Assembly: GCA_039815145.1 (NCBI GenBank) | Contig: JBCBZW010000019.1 | Location: forward strand, 1-64,000 | Direction of reading: 5' to 3' | Length of the DNA: 64,000 bases | From: Pseudomonadota bacterium | GTDB taxonomy: Bacteria > Pseudomonadota > Gammaproteobacteria > Steroidobacterales > JBCBZW01 | Part shown: positions 43,203-51,529 of the stretch, piece after piece | Layout: each line of letters opens with the position of its first letter | How positions within the stretch are numbered: the stretch's first letter is position 1 | Notes under the pieces: model-generated | The model's database searches: none | Told to the model about the DNA's origin: nothing | Seen by the model: the letters and a program-made list of their open reading frames with translations, nothing else | Translations under genes and position numbers: made by a program

Positions 43203-44078
43203 ATGGTAGAAGACGCTCACACACGGCTCCCGAAGAAAGCCCTCGTGGCCTTCGTACACATCGAGAAGGCCGCCGGCACCACCTTGCTGTATCTGCTGCG
43301 GCGGAACTTCCTCGGCCGCTACCTGGATGTGCGTCCCTACGCCCAGCGTGAGCCGAAGGGCACGTTCATGGCGGACGACCTGCGCGTTGCCCTACGCATC
43401 AATCCCCTCCTCCGCGCCGTCGGTGGCCACGCGGTGACGCCGTGCTCCGATCTGTCCGCCCGCTCTGCCCGGCCTGTGCGCTACATCACCGTGCTGCGTG
43501 AGCCCGTAGCGCGCTACCTCTCGCAATTCCGCTACTGGAACCGGGTGATGGGCAAGGACTGGAGCTTCGAGCGCTTCCTCGATCACGAGCCGTCCTTCGA
43601 TCTGCAAACCCGCAAGCTGAGCGGTGGGCGAGACGCTGGCGCGGCGCTCGCCACCCTACGAGATGAGTTCGCTCTGGTCGGCACGGTCGAAGCGCTGGAT
43701 GAGTTCCTCGTGCAGTTTGCCGCGATCAGCGCCCTACCGTTCGACCCCCACTACCGGGCTCGCAACACGGGCGAGTCGGACCGTGCCGAGGTGGATGAGT
43801 TGATGCAGAAGTTCGGTGATGAAGTTGTGGCGCGCAACCAATCGGACCTGGCCCTGTACGAGCAGGTGACCGACGTGTTGCTCCCCGAGCAGCGCGCGCG
43901 CTACCCAGGAGACTCGCAGGCGGCGCTGGCGCAATTCGTCGCCCGCCAGGCCCTCGGGGGTGCGCCCAAGGTGGATATCCGACTGCTGCTCGACGCGGCC
44001 CTGCGTAAAGGGTGGTACGAGCCGCTGACCGGATGGTTGCGACGGCGAGCGGGGATGCCCTCGCGTGGGTCCTACTGA
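43203..44078 (+). CDS. Sulfotransferase family 2 protein
   Basis: This 291-residue protein has the 5'-phosphosulfate loop FVHIEKAAGTTLLYLL and the 3'-phosphate segment VRYITVLREPVARYLSQFRYW of the carbohydrate sulfotransferase (heparan/dermatan-type, sulfotransfer_2) family. It is unrelated in detail to the sulfotransferase at 1732-2688. No signal or membrane helix is present. ATG 43203 is used because the P-loop begins 15 residues later. It is divergent from cydA and convergent with a GST gene, so its glycan or other acceptor is unknown. Confidence 0.82.
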   Translation: MVEDAHTRLPKKALVAFVHIEKAAGTTLLYLLRRNFLGRYLDVRPYAQREPKGTFMADDLRVALRINPLLRAVGGHAVTPCSDLSARSARPVRYITVLREPVARYLSQFRYWNRVMGKDWSFERFLDHEPSFDLQTRKLSGGRDAGAALATLRDEFALVGTVEALDEFLVQFAAISALPFDPHYRARNTGESDRAEVDELMQKFGDEVVARNQSDLALYEQVTDVLLPEQRARYPGDSQAALAQFVARQALGGAPKVDIRLLLDAALRKGWYEPLTGWLRRRAGMPSRGSY

Positions 44079-44085
44079 GCGCTGT

Positions 44086-44715
44086 CTAGTGCTGCTGGCG
44101 AGCCGCCTCCTCGCGGGCGCGGGCCGCTGCGAAGCAGGGCCGTTCCAGCACCCGTGCCCGGTAGTCACTCACCGCCGGTGAGTCCACGGCGCACTTCGCT
44201 GACACCGCCCAGTTGAGCGTGTGCGCGGCCAGGATGTCGACCAGGGTGAACTGCTCACCCATGGCGTAGGGCCCGTCACCGAAGAGTCGCTCGAAGCCCG
44301 CCAGGGCGCGGGCAAACTCCGCCCTGGCCACGGGTTTGATCGCCTCCACGCGAGCTTCCTTAGGCATCACGAAACTGTGCTTGCCGAGGGTCCAGAGCGG
44401 TTGCTCCAGCTCAGTCACGACGAACCAGAGCAACTGGTCGTGTCGCGCGCGCTCATCCGATCCCTCGGCGGGCAGCAGGGTCCCCTGGCCGTGGCGCGAG
44501 GCGAGGAACTGACAGATAGCGGCCGACTCGATCAAGCTGAGATCGCCGTACTTCAGCACGGGTGTCTTCGCCATACAGTGCAGCTCTTTGGCCAGATCCG
44601 TGCCCGGCATCATGGGACGGAAGTCGTAGTCGAGGCCCAGTTCCTCGAGCGTAGCGGTGACGCGTATGCCGCGGCTGGCGGGGATCGCGTAGAGCGTAAT
44701 CGGCGGTTGAGACAT
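44086..44715 (-). CDS. Glutathione S-transferase family protein
   Basis: A 209-residue protein with the thioredoxin-fold N-terminal domain (LYAIPASRGIRVTATLEELGLDYDF) and the conserved LKYGDLSLIESAAICQFLA, whose ES pair binds the glutathione gamma-Glu. The C-terminal all-helical GST domain ends AMGEQFTLVDILAAHTLNWA. The catalytic position has Ser rather than Tyr or Cys. It follows trpS by 22 bp and may be co-transcribed. Confidence 0.9.
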   Translation of the reverse strand: MSQPPITLYAIPASRGIRVTATLEELGLDYDFRPMMPGTDLAKELHCMAKTPVLKYGDLSLIESAAICQFLASRHGQGTLLPAEGSDERARHDQLLWFVVTELEQPLWTLGKHSFVMPKEARVEAIKPVARAEFARALAGFERLFGDGPYAMGEQFTLVDILAAHTLNWAVSAKCAVDSPAVSDYRARVLERPCFAAARAREEAARQQH

Positions 44716-44737
44716 CGTACTGCTTCGCTCCGAGGGG

Positions 44738-45754
44738 TTAGGGCGTGGTGTGGCGTCGTTGCCAGAAGCCCATGCGTTCGCTCACCTCCTCGACCACCTT
44801 GGCGGCGATCGACTCGGCCCGTTCGGCGCCGCGATTCAGCAGGCTGTCGAGCTCTGCCGGGTCGGCCAGAAGCTCGCGCAGGCGGGCCGCGATCGGCGCC
44901 AGATGGTCCACCGTGGCCTCCGCCATCACGGGCTTGAAGGCGGAGAAGTTCTGGCCGGCGAACTCTTGCAGCACCGACTCGGGAGTGCGTTGGGTGATGG
45001 CGGCGAAGATGTTGATCAGGTTGCGCGCTTCCGGGCGGCCCTCGAGGCCGTCTGGCGAGTCCGGTAGCGGCTCCGGATCCGTCTTGGCCTTGCGGATCTT
45101 CTGCGCGATGGCGTCGGCATCGTCCGTCAGGTTGATGCGGGTCATATCCGACTCCGCAGATTTGCTCATCTTCTCCTGGCCGTTACGCAAGCTCATCACG
45201 CGGGTGGCGGCGCCGAGGATCAGCGGTTCCGGCTCGGGCAGGCATTCGCACTCGTAGCGGAAGTTGAAGGTGCGCGCGATCTCCCGGGTCAACTCCAGGT
45301 GCTGCTTCTGGTCCTCCCCGACCGGCACGTGAGTGGCCTTGTAGACGAGGATGTCCGCCGCCATCAGCACGGGGTAGGCGAACAAGCCGAGGGCGGCCCG
45401 CTCTCGGTGCTTGCCGGATTTCTCCTTGAACTGGGTCATGCGGTTGAGCTCGCCCATCTGCGCCAAGCTGGCGAGCAGCCACATGAGTTGTGCATGGGAG
45501 GGCACGGCCGACTGGGCGAAGACGATAGACCGCTCCGGATCCACCCCCGCCGCGATGTAGGTAGCGGCGACCTCGCGGGTCGCCTCGGCGAGACGCGCGG
45601 GGTCGTAGGGCTGGGTGATCGCGTGGAGGTCCACCACGCAGTAGATGCACTCGTCCATCTCGTCCTGCAGGCCGACCCAGTTGCGAAGGGCGCCGAGGTA
45701 GTTGCCGAGGTGGAGTTGATTGGTGGGCTGCATGCCCGAGAACACGCGCTTCAT
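44738..45754 (-). CDS. trpS: Tryptophan--tRNA ligase
   Basis: The 338-residue class I synthetase charges tRNA-Trp. It has the HIGH-equivalent HLGN (residues 15-18) in [18 protein letters not shown] and the KMSKS loop in [16 protein letters not shown] 45754 gives the standard N terminus; the frame is open further upstream but only into the paaX promoter region. Length is typical of bacterial TrpRS. It is divergent from paaX over 120 bp. Confidence 0.97.
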   Translation of the reverse strand: MKRVFSGMQPTNQLHLGNYLGALRNWVGLQDEMDECIYCVVDLHAITQPYDPARLAEATREVAATYIAAGVDPERSIVFAQSAVPSHAQLMWLLASLAQMGELNRMTQFKEKSGKHRERAALGLFAYPVLMAADILVYKATHVPVGEDQKQHLELTREIARTFNFRYECECLPEPEPLILGAATRVMSLRNGQEKMSKSAESDMTRINLTDDADAIAQKIRKAKTDPEPLPDSPDGLEGRPEARNLINIFAAITQRTPESVLQEFAGQNFSAFKPVMAEATVDHLAPIAARLRELLADPAELDSLLNRGAERAESIAAKVVEEVSERMGFWQRRHTTP

Positions 45755-45834
45755 CTGGTGTTTCGAATCGCTGACGGTTGGGAAAACTCGGGGCACTATA
45801 CCGAGAACCTCGATACCGGCAACCGCACCGGAGA

Positions 45835-45845
45835 CCTGATACAGG
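45835..45845. promoter_or_regulatory. Candidate PaaX operator at paaX
   Basis: CCTG-ATA-CAGG is a palindrome 29 bp upstream of the paaX start. It contains CTGATAC, a 7-mer found again in the paaX-paaG gap (46838-46844), suggesting autoregulation. Confidence 0.4.
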
Positions 45846-45874
45846 AATCTCCCGAGATCTGGTATTTTTGTCGA

Positions 45875-46822
45875 GTGAAAACGGCCAGCCCCGACACGCG
45901 TCTGCACACCCTAGCCCGGGAGCTGGTCGCGCAATTCCACACTCAACGCCCGCTGCGCTCCGGGTCGTTGCTGATCACCGTATTCGGCGACGTGCTCTAC
46001 CCGCGCGGGGGCGCGGTGTGGCTGTCCGATCTGCTCGCCCTGATGGAGCGTTTTCAGCTCAGTCAGCGTCTGGTGCGCACCAGCTTGACCCGCCTGGCCC
46101 AGGACGGGTGGTTCGCCATCGAGCAGGTGGGCCGCCGCAGCGTCTACCGCTTGAGCGAAATCGGCGCCGCACGGATTCGCGACGCCTCGCCCAGGATCTA
46201 CGGTGACCCCCGTCGCGATGACTGGGATGGCAGCTGGACCCTCGTGATGCTGGCCGACGTGCCGGCTGACGCGCGTGACGACCTACGCCGCCAACTAGGG
46301 GCGCTGGGCATGCGTCCCGCGACGCCGAACACCTTTATGGCCCCTGAGGGAAATCCTCATCTCAAGACTGCGCTGACCGCGCTCCAGGAGCTGTTTCCAC
46401 TGGTTGTCCTGTCCGGCGCGGCGCCCGACGATCAGTCTCGTGAGCAGTTCACGAAGATGGTCCATGGCGCTTGGGATATTCGTCATATTTCAAAAGGGTA
46501 TAACGATTTCATAGAGCAATTTCAGGGTTTGGTGAGCGCGCCGGGATTTCACGGCGCCGATATCGACGCGCTTCTGACTCGCATCATGCTCTTGCACCAG
46601 TACCGACGCCTCATCCTGCGTGACCCCGGTTTGCCGGCGGCGATCCTGACCGATCACTGGAGTGGCCTGCGCGCGTACCAACTCGTGCGAAGCGCATACG
46701 GTCCACTGCTCGGCCCCTCGGAACGGGCCGTTGACGATCTATTGGGCACGCCCTGGGGCGCCCTTCCCCCGCGCACCAGCTCATCCCCAGGCGTGGATTC
46801 CAATCCTTTTAATTCAATTTAG
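45875..46822 (+). CDS. paaX: Phenylacetic acid degradation repressor PaaX
   Basis: A 315-residue GntR-like regulator. The N-terminal winged helix is seen in [27 protein letters not shown] ... [38 protein letters not shown], typical of PaaX, followed by the Cas2-like middle and C-terminal domain ([24 protein letters not shown]). PaaX represses paa genes until phenylacetyl-CoA binds. The GTG start at 45875 is inferred from domain position; its ribosome site is weak. It heads the catabolic cluster to its right. Confidence 0.93.
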   Translation: MKTASPDTRLHTLARELVAQFHTQRPLRSGSLLITVFGDVLYPRGGAVWLSDLLALMERFQLSQRLVRTSLTRLAQDGWFAIEQVGRRSVYRLSEIGAARIRDASPRIYGDPRRDDWDGSWTLVMLADVPADARDDLRRQLGALGMRPATPNTFMAPEGNPHLKTALTALQELFPLVVLSGAAPDDQSREQFTKMVHGAWDIRHISKGYNDFIEQFQGLVSAPGFHGADIDALLTRIMLLHQYRRLILRDPGLPAAILTDHWSGLRAYQLVRSAYGPLLGPSERAVDDLLGTPWGALPPRTSSSPGVDSNPFNSI

Positions 46823-46849
46823 ATCAGTATCTTGTGACTGATACCTGAT
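46823..46849. promoter_or_regulatory. Imperfect inverted repeat between paaX and paaG (candidate PaaX site)
   Basis: ATCAGTATC (46823-46831) and GATACCTGAT (46840-46849) form an imperfect inverted repeat with an eight-base spacer. It immediately follows the paaX stop, and paaG starts about 20 bp later. It shares CTGATAC with the site upstream of paaX. Confidence 0.5.
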
Positions 46850-46869
46850 TACTTATGGAGAAGCTCTCG

Positions 46870-47655
46870 ATGGACACGATCTCCTTCTCAGTAACGGACG
46901 GCGTCGCCACGTTGCAATTCAACCGGCCGGATCGCCTGAATGCATTCACCGCCCAGATGCACGCGGAGGTGCACCGGGCGCTCCAGCTGGCCGCCAAAGA
47001 CGAGTCCGTACGCGCTCTGCTGATTTGCGCTGCTGGCCGCGGCTTCTGCGCAGGACAGGATCTCAACGACCGCCAAGTCTCGGCAGGCGGGCAAGGTACC
47101 GATCTCGGAGATACCTTAGATACTCTCTATAACCCGATGATAAAAAAAATAAAAAGTTTAGAGCTTCCGGTGGTGGCGGCGGTCAACGGTGTGGCCGCCG
47201 GAGCGGGTGCCAACATTGCCCTGGCCTGCGACATCGTGCTCGCTGGGCGCTCCGCCTCCTTCATCCAGTCCTTTTGCCGCCTGGGTCTGGTGCCCGATTC
47301 CGGCGGCACCTGGCACCTGCCGAGACTCGTCGGCCCGGCAAGGGCGGCGGGGCTTGCCCTGCTGGGGGATCGGTTGGACGCCGAGACCGCCGAGCGCTGG
47401 GGCCTGATCTGGCGCTGCGTCGATGACGATGCCCTGGTGCCCGAAGCCACCGCCCTGTGCCAGCACTTCGCGCGTCAACCCACCGCCGGGCTTGCTCGCA
47501 TCAAGCGGGCGCTCGCCGCGTCGTGGAGCAACACACTCGCGGAGCAGCTCGATCTGGAGCGTGATTTCCAACGGGGGGCCGGGCGCAGCGAGGACTATCG
47601 CGAAGGCGTGCAGGCATTTCTGGAGAAGCGGGAGGCGAACTTCACCGGCCGCTGA
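46870..47655 (+). CDS. paaG: Ring-1,2-epoxyphenylacetyl-CoA isomerase PaaG
   Basis: This 261-residue crotonase-fold enzyme isomerises 1,2-epoxyphenylacetyl-CoA to the oxepin. It matches E. coli PaaG through GRGFCAGQDLNDR, YNPMIKKIKSLELPVVAAVNGVAAGAGANIALACDIV, LGLVPDSGGTWHLPR and GRSEDYREGVQAFLEKR, including the catalytic Asp in PDSGG. ATG 46870 is preferred over 46855 because GGAGAAG lies nine bases upstream. An A8 run followed by A5 at 47142-47155 gives a patch of rare AT-rich codons in an otherwise GC-rich gene. Confidence 0.93.
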   Translation: MDTISFSVTDGVATLQFNRPDRLNAFTAQMHAEVHRALQLAAKDESVRALLICAAGRGFCAGQDLNDRQVSAGGQGTDLGDTLDTLYNPMIKKIKSLELPVVAAVNGVAAGAGANIALACDIVLAGRSASFIQSFCRLGLVPDSGGTWHLPRLVGPARAAGLALLGDRLDAETAERWGLIWRCVDDDALVPEATALCQHFARQPTAGLARIKRALAASWSNTLAEQLDLERDFQRGAGRSEDYREGVQAFLEKREANFTGR

Positions 47656-47660
47656 TGGTT

Positions 47661-47677
47661 AATGTGATTCAACTATT
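47661..47677 (+). promoter_or_regulatory. Candidate PaaX box before paaA
   Basis: AATGTGATTCAACTATT matches 13 of 17 positions of the E. coli PaaX box as I recall it (WWTRTGATTCGYGTTWT). It lies about 90 bp upstream of paaA in the 109-bp gap after paaG, so paaABCDE may have its own PaaX-controlled promoter. Confidence 0.5.
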
Positions 47678-47764
47678 CGCTAGAGAGGCGAGAAGTCGTA
47701 TCATGTCTGCAGACCCGCACCGCGCTCGCCGCGCCCCCCACACCCAGAGCCATTGGATCGACGC

Positions 47765-48766
47765 ATGTACACCCAAGGTCTAGACCAGCAGCAACCCACC
47801 GTGCGCCCCGCTGGCGGCAGCGAGACGCCCGCCCAACTCGATGCCTTTCAGCAGCGGGTCGATGCGGAAGAGAAGATCGAGCCGCGCGACTGGATGCCGG
47901 CCCGGTACCGCAAGACGCTCGTTCGCCAGATCGCGCAGCATGCGCACTCGGAGATCGTCGGCATGCTGCCCGAGGGCAATTGGATCACCCGCGCGCCCTC
48001 CCTTCGGCGAAAAGCGATCTTGCTGGCCAAGGTGCAGGACGAGGCGGGCCATGGCCTCTACCTCTACGCCGCTGCGGAAACGCTCGGCACCAGCCGCGAG
48101 GCGCTCGTCGATCAATTGCTGGACGGCACGGCCAAGTACTCCAGCATCTTCAACTACCCCACCCTCACGTGGGCCGATGTCGGGGCCATCGGGTGGCTCG
48201 TCGACGGGGCGGCCATCATGAACCAGGTGCCCCTGTGCCGTTGCTCCTACGGTCCCTACGCCCGGGCCATGGTGCGCGTGTGCAAGGAGGAGAGCTTTCA
48301 CCAGCGCCAGGGCTTCGAGCTGATGCACGTGTTGGCGAACGGTACGCAGGCGCAGCGCGAGATGGCTCAGGACGCGCTCAACCGCTGGTGGTGGCCTGCA
48401 CTGATGATGTTCGGCCCCAACGACGCCGAGTCCGTGCATACGGCGCAGAACATGGCCTGGAAGATCAAGCGCTTCACCAACGACGAGCTGCGCCAGAAGT
48501 TCGTCGACGTCACGGTGCCCCAAGCCCACTACCTCGGCCTGGAGGTGCCCGACCCGGCCCTCACCTTCGACGAGGCCAGCAGCCATTGGCGCTTCGGTGA
48601 GATCGACTGGTCGGAGTTCCACGCGGTGCTGCGCGGCGACGGCCCTTGCAACCGCGAGCGCCTCGAGGCGCGGCGCCACGCACACGCGCAAGGCGCCTGG
48701 GTGCGCGAGGCGGCCGAGGCCTACGCGCAGAAGCATCGCAGCGCCCAGTCTCCCGCCGCGGCCTGA
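47765..48766 (+). CDS. paaA: Phenylacetyl-CoA epoxidase subunit PaaA
   Basis: The 333-residue catalytic subunit of the di-iron monooxygenase PaaABCE, which epoxidises the ring of phenylacetyl-CoA. Iron-binding helices are visible in [16 protein letters not shown] and [18 protein letters not shown] (E..H pairs). The four-helix ferritin-like core and length are standard. ATG 47765 begins MYTQGLDQ; an upstream TTG would add only four residues. Confidence 0.96.
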   Translation: MYTQGLDQQQPTVRPAGGSETPAQLDAFQQRVDAEEKIEPRDWMPARYRKTLVRQIAQHAHSEIVGMLPEGNWITRAPSLRRKAILLAKVQDEAGHGLYLYAAAETLGTSREALVDQLLDGTAKYSSIFNYPTLTWADVGAIGWLVDGAAIMNQVPLCRCSYGPYARAMVRVCKEESFHQRQGFELMHVLANGTQAQREMAQDALNRWWWPALMMFGPNDAESVHTAQNMAWKIKRFTNDELRQKFVDVTVPQAHYLGLEVPDPALTFDEASSHWRFGEIDWSEFHAVLRGDGPCNRERLEARRHAHAQGAWVREAAEAYAQKHRSAQSPAAA

Positions 48767-48802
48767 CGGCGAGCCAGGGATCAGCAGCAGGAGTCATTAC
48801 GT

Positions 48803-49105
48803 ATGAGCGAAGCGGACGCGACAACGCCAACCACCCAACTGTTCGAGGTCTTCGTGCGATCCAAGGCCGGCCTGCACCATCGACACGTCGGCAGCGTGCA
48901 CGCGACCGACGCCACCATGGCCCTCGACCACGCTCGGGACGTCTACACGCGTCGCCAGGAAGGGGTAAGCCTGTGGGTGGTGCCCTCGAATGCCATCATC
49001 GCCTCGCAATCGAACGAGTCGGCCGAGCTGTTCGATCCGGCGGACGACAAGATCTACCGCCATCCCACCTTTTACGAGGTGCCGGACGGGGTGGAGAATC
49101 TATGA
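48803..49105 (+). CDS. paaB: Phenylacetyl-CoA epoxidase subunit PaaB
   Basis: A 100-residue small subunit, with LFEVFVRSKAGLHHRHVGSVHATDATMALDHARDVYTRRQEGVSLWVVPS, the near-invariant PaaB core. PaaB bridges PaaA-PaaC heterodimers in the epoxidase. Its stop overlaps the paaC start (ATGA). Confidence 0.96.
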   Translation: MSEADATTPTTQLFEVFVRSKAGLHHRHVGSVHATDATMALDHARDVYTRRQEGVSLWVVPSNAIIASQSNESAELFDPADDKIYRHPTFYEVPDGVENL

Positions 49106-49896
49106 TGGCCCCGGCAGCAGGTGCGGACGCTGCACCCGGGCCCAAGGAGGTCTTGCTGGAAGCCGTGCTGCGCCTCGGCGACAACGCCCTGGTGCTCGGT
49201 CAACGGCTATCCCAGTGGGTCGGTCAAGGACCCACCCTCGAAGAGGAGATGGCCCTCGCCAACCTGGCCCTGGACCTCGTCGGTGAGGCGCGGATGTTCC
49301 TTGCCTACGCGGGTGAGATCGAGGGCGCCGGCCGCGATGAGGACGCCCTGGCATTCCTGCGTGACGACCGCGCTTTGCGCAACCTCAACCTGCTCGAGCA
49401 ACCCAACGGCGACTTTGGCGACACGATCGTGCGCCAGGTGCTGTTCGAGGCGTGGCACGTCGAGCTGCTCGCCGCGTTGTCGGGTTGCCGGGATCACCGA
49501 GTCGCCGAGATCTCACAGCGATGCGTCAAGGAGGCGCGCTATCACCTGCGCCACGCAGGGCACTGGCTGGTGCGCCTCGGCGATGGTACGCAGGAGAGTC
49601 ATGCGCGCGTGAGCGCGTCGCTTGTGCGCCTATGGCCGCTGACCGCTGAGATGTTCACAGGGGATGGCCAGGATTCAGCCTTCCAGCAACATTTCGAGGG
49701 TCCGGACCTCGGCGAGCTCGAAGCTCGTTCGCGCGCAAGCCTGGCGCCCTTGTTCGCCGAGGCCAAGCTCGAACTGCCCGCCGCCGCCGCTCCCAACATC
49801 GCCCAGGGCAAGCAGGGGGTGCACAGCGAGCACCTAGGGTATCTGCTCGCCGAGATGCAACACCTTCACCGGTCGCACCCGGGCGCCAGCTGGTGA
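49102..49896 (+). CDS. paaC: Phenylacetyl-CoA epoxidase subunit PaaC
   Basis: This 264-residue structural subunit shares the ferritin-like fold of PaaA but lacks a full iron site. GDNALVLGQRLSQWVGQGPTLEEEMALANLALDLVGEARMFL and the C-terminal HLGYLLAEMQHLHRSHPGASW are characteristic. The start ATG at 49102 overlaps the paaB stop. Its own TGA overlaps the paaD GTG. Confidence 0.95.
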   Translation: MMAPAAGADAAPGPKEVLLEAVLRLGDNALVLGQRLSQWVGQGPTLEEEMALANLALDLVGEARMFLAYAGEIEGAGRDEDALAFLRDDRALRNLNLLEQPNGDFGDTIVRQVLFEAWHVELLAALSGCRDHRVAEISQRCVKEARYHLRHAGHWLVRLGDGTQESHARVSASLVRLWPLTAEMFTGDGQDSAFQQHFEGPDLGELEARSRASLAPLFAEAKLELPAAAAPNIAQGKQGVHSEHLGYLLAEMQHLHRSHPGASW

Positions 49897-50405
49897 GTCA
49901 GGCCCTGGAAGTGCCTGCGGTCCCGACTCAGGGGGATCGCGAACTCATCGACCGCGCGTGGTCTGTGCTCGGCGACGTGCTGGATCCGGAAGTGCCGGTG
50001 CTGAGCGTGGTGGACCTGGGGGTGATCCGACGCCTGGAGGTGGGTGCGCAGCGCATCACCGTCGGCGTGGCGCCCACCTACAGCGGCTGCCCGGCGGTGG
50101 AGGTCATCGAGCGCTCTATCAAACTTGCCTTGGAGCGGGCCGGGTGGCGCGAGGTGGCCGTTGAGCGACTCCTCGCACCGCCGTGGACCACCGAGTGGAT
50201 CAACGCCCAGGGCCGGGAGAAGTTGCGCGCCTACGGTATCGCCCCGCCTCCCCGCCTCACCGGCGCGGCGTCGATGCCCATCCCCTGCCCTCGCTGTCAC
50301 AGCGAGCGGACGGAGCGACTCAGTGAGTTCGGCGCCACGCCATGCAAGGCGCTGTACCGTTGCCAGCAATGCTTGGAGCCCTTCGAGCACTTCAAGTGCC
50401 TGTAA
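49893..50405 (+). CDS. paaD: Phenylacetate pathway Fe-S assembly protein PaaD
   Basis: A 170-residue protein with an N-terminal MIP18/DUF59 domain (VLGDVLDPEVPVLSVVDLGVIRRLEV ... PTYSGCPAVEVIE, including the reactive Cys). A C-terminal zinc-ribbon-like region follows (CPRCHSERTERLSEFG ... YRCQQCLEPFEHFKC). PaaD is needed to mature the epoxidase, probably the Fe-S or di-iron centre. GTG start coupled to paaC. Confidence 0.94.
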   Translation: MSQALEVPAVPTQGDRELIDRAWSVLGDVLDPEVPVLSVVDLGVIRRLEVGAQRITVGVAPTYSGCPAVEVIERSIKLALERAGWREVAVERLLAPPWTTEWINAQGREKLRAYGIAPPPRLTGAASMPIPCPRCHSERTERLSEFGATPCKALYRCQQCLEPFEHFKCL

Positions 50406-50429
50406 GCGTTTGAGGATCCCGTTGTCGCC

Positions 50430-51518
50430 ATGAAGCACTTTCAGCCCCTCACCGTGGTGTCGGTGCGCACGCAAGGCCAGGAGGCCGTACGCCTGCGCCT
50501 GGATGCGCCCCCTGAGCAGCGCGAGCAATTCACCTTCCGCGCCGGCCAGCACGTGCCGGTGCGCGCGCGCGTGGGGGGACGCACGGTCCAGCGCACCTAC
50601 AGCATCTGCTCGCCGCCCGGTGTGTGGCCCCTTGAATTGGGCGTTCGCGTGCAAGCGGGAGGGCGATTCTCCGAGTGGGCGGCGCAAACTCTGCAGGTGG
50701 GCGATGAGCTCCTGGCCCTACCGCCGGTCGGTGCCTTCGTGGCCGATGAGTCCCTGGGCGCAGGCCATCGGGTCGCCATCGCCGCGGGCAGCGGCATCAC
50801 GCCGATCCTCGCCATCATCACGGAACTACTGGAGGACCCGACCCAGCGCGTCACCCTCCTCTACGGCAACCGGACCCTGGCCAGCACGATGTTCGTCGAG
50901 GAGCTGTGGGCGCTTAAGAACCGTCACCTCGACCGCCTCGCGCTGCACTTCGTCTTCAGCCGCGAGCCCCAGGGAGAGGGCATCTACGAGGGCCGCCTCG
51001 ACGGCGAGCGGGTGGGCGCCCTGTGGCAGGCATTTTGCGTGTCGACGGACGTGCCCGTGCGTGAGGTGTTCGTCTGCGGTCCGGGCGATATCGCGGAAGT
51101 CGCTACGGCCGCGTTGGAGGCCCTCGGGGTGAACCCGGCCATCGTCAAGAGCGAACGCTTCACGGCTGCGCGACGGCCCAAGGGCGAAGACGTCGCAGCA
51201 CCGGCGGCCGTACCGTCTCCGGCCGCGGCGGAAGCGCAGGTCGAAGTCGAGCTGATCATGGACGGCAAGCGCCGTCAGTTCACGATGCCGGCGAATGGCA
51301 GTACGGTGCTCGAGGGCGCGGAGCGGGCTGGCCTCGATCTCCCGTTTTCGTGCCGAGGCGGCGTGTGCGCCACTTGTCGCACCCACGTGCGCGAAGGCAG
51401 CGTCGAGATGGCGGTCAACTACGGTCTGGAGCCCTGGGAGCTGGAACGAGGATTTGTCCTCGCGTGCCAGGCCGCCCCCACGAGCGAGCGTATCGTGCTC
51501 GACTACGACTTGACCTGA
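50430..51518 (+). CDS. paaE: Phenylacetyl-CoA epoxidase reductase PaaE
   Basis: The 362-residue reductase supplies electrons from NADPH to PaaABC. It has an FAD domain (RTYSICSPPG), a nucleotide domain (AIAAGSGITPILAII) and a C-terminal plant-type [2Fe-2S] ferredoxin with CRGGVCATC and a fourth Cys (308, 313, 316, 346). It follows paaD by 24 bp. Confidence 0.95.
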   Translation: MKHFQPLTVVSVRTQGQEAVRLRLDAPPEQREQFTFRAGQHVPVRARVGGRTVQRTYSICSPPGVWPLELGVRVQAGGRFSEWAAQTLQVGDELLALPPVGAFVADESLGAGHRVAIAAGSGITPILAIITELLEDPTQRVTLLYGNRTLASTMFVEELWALKNRHLDRLALHFVFSREPQGEGIYEGRLDGERVGALWQAFCVSTDVPVREVFVCGPGDIAEVATAALEALGVNPAIVKSERFTAARRPKGEDVAAPAAVPSPAAAEAQVEVELIMDGKRRQFTMPANGSTVLEGAERAGLDLPFSCRGGVCATCRTHVREGSVEMAVNYGLEPWELERGFVLACQAAPTSERIVLDYDLT

Positions 51519-51529
51519 CGGGGACCCCT

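Noticed and set aside
47165-47655. paaG as an ordinary enoyl-CoA hydratase of fatty-acid oxidation
   Set aside because: The GQDLNDR and PDSGGTW segments and the adjoining paaX and paaABCDE genes fit PaaG specifically.
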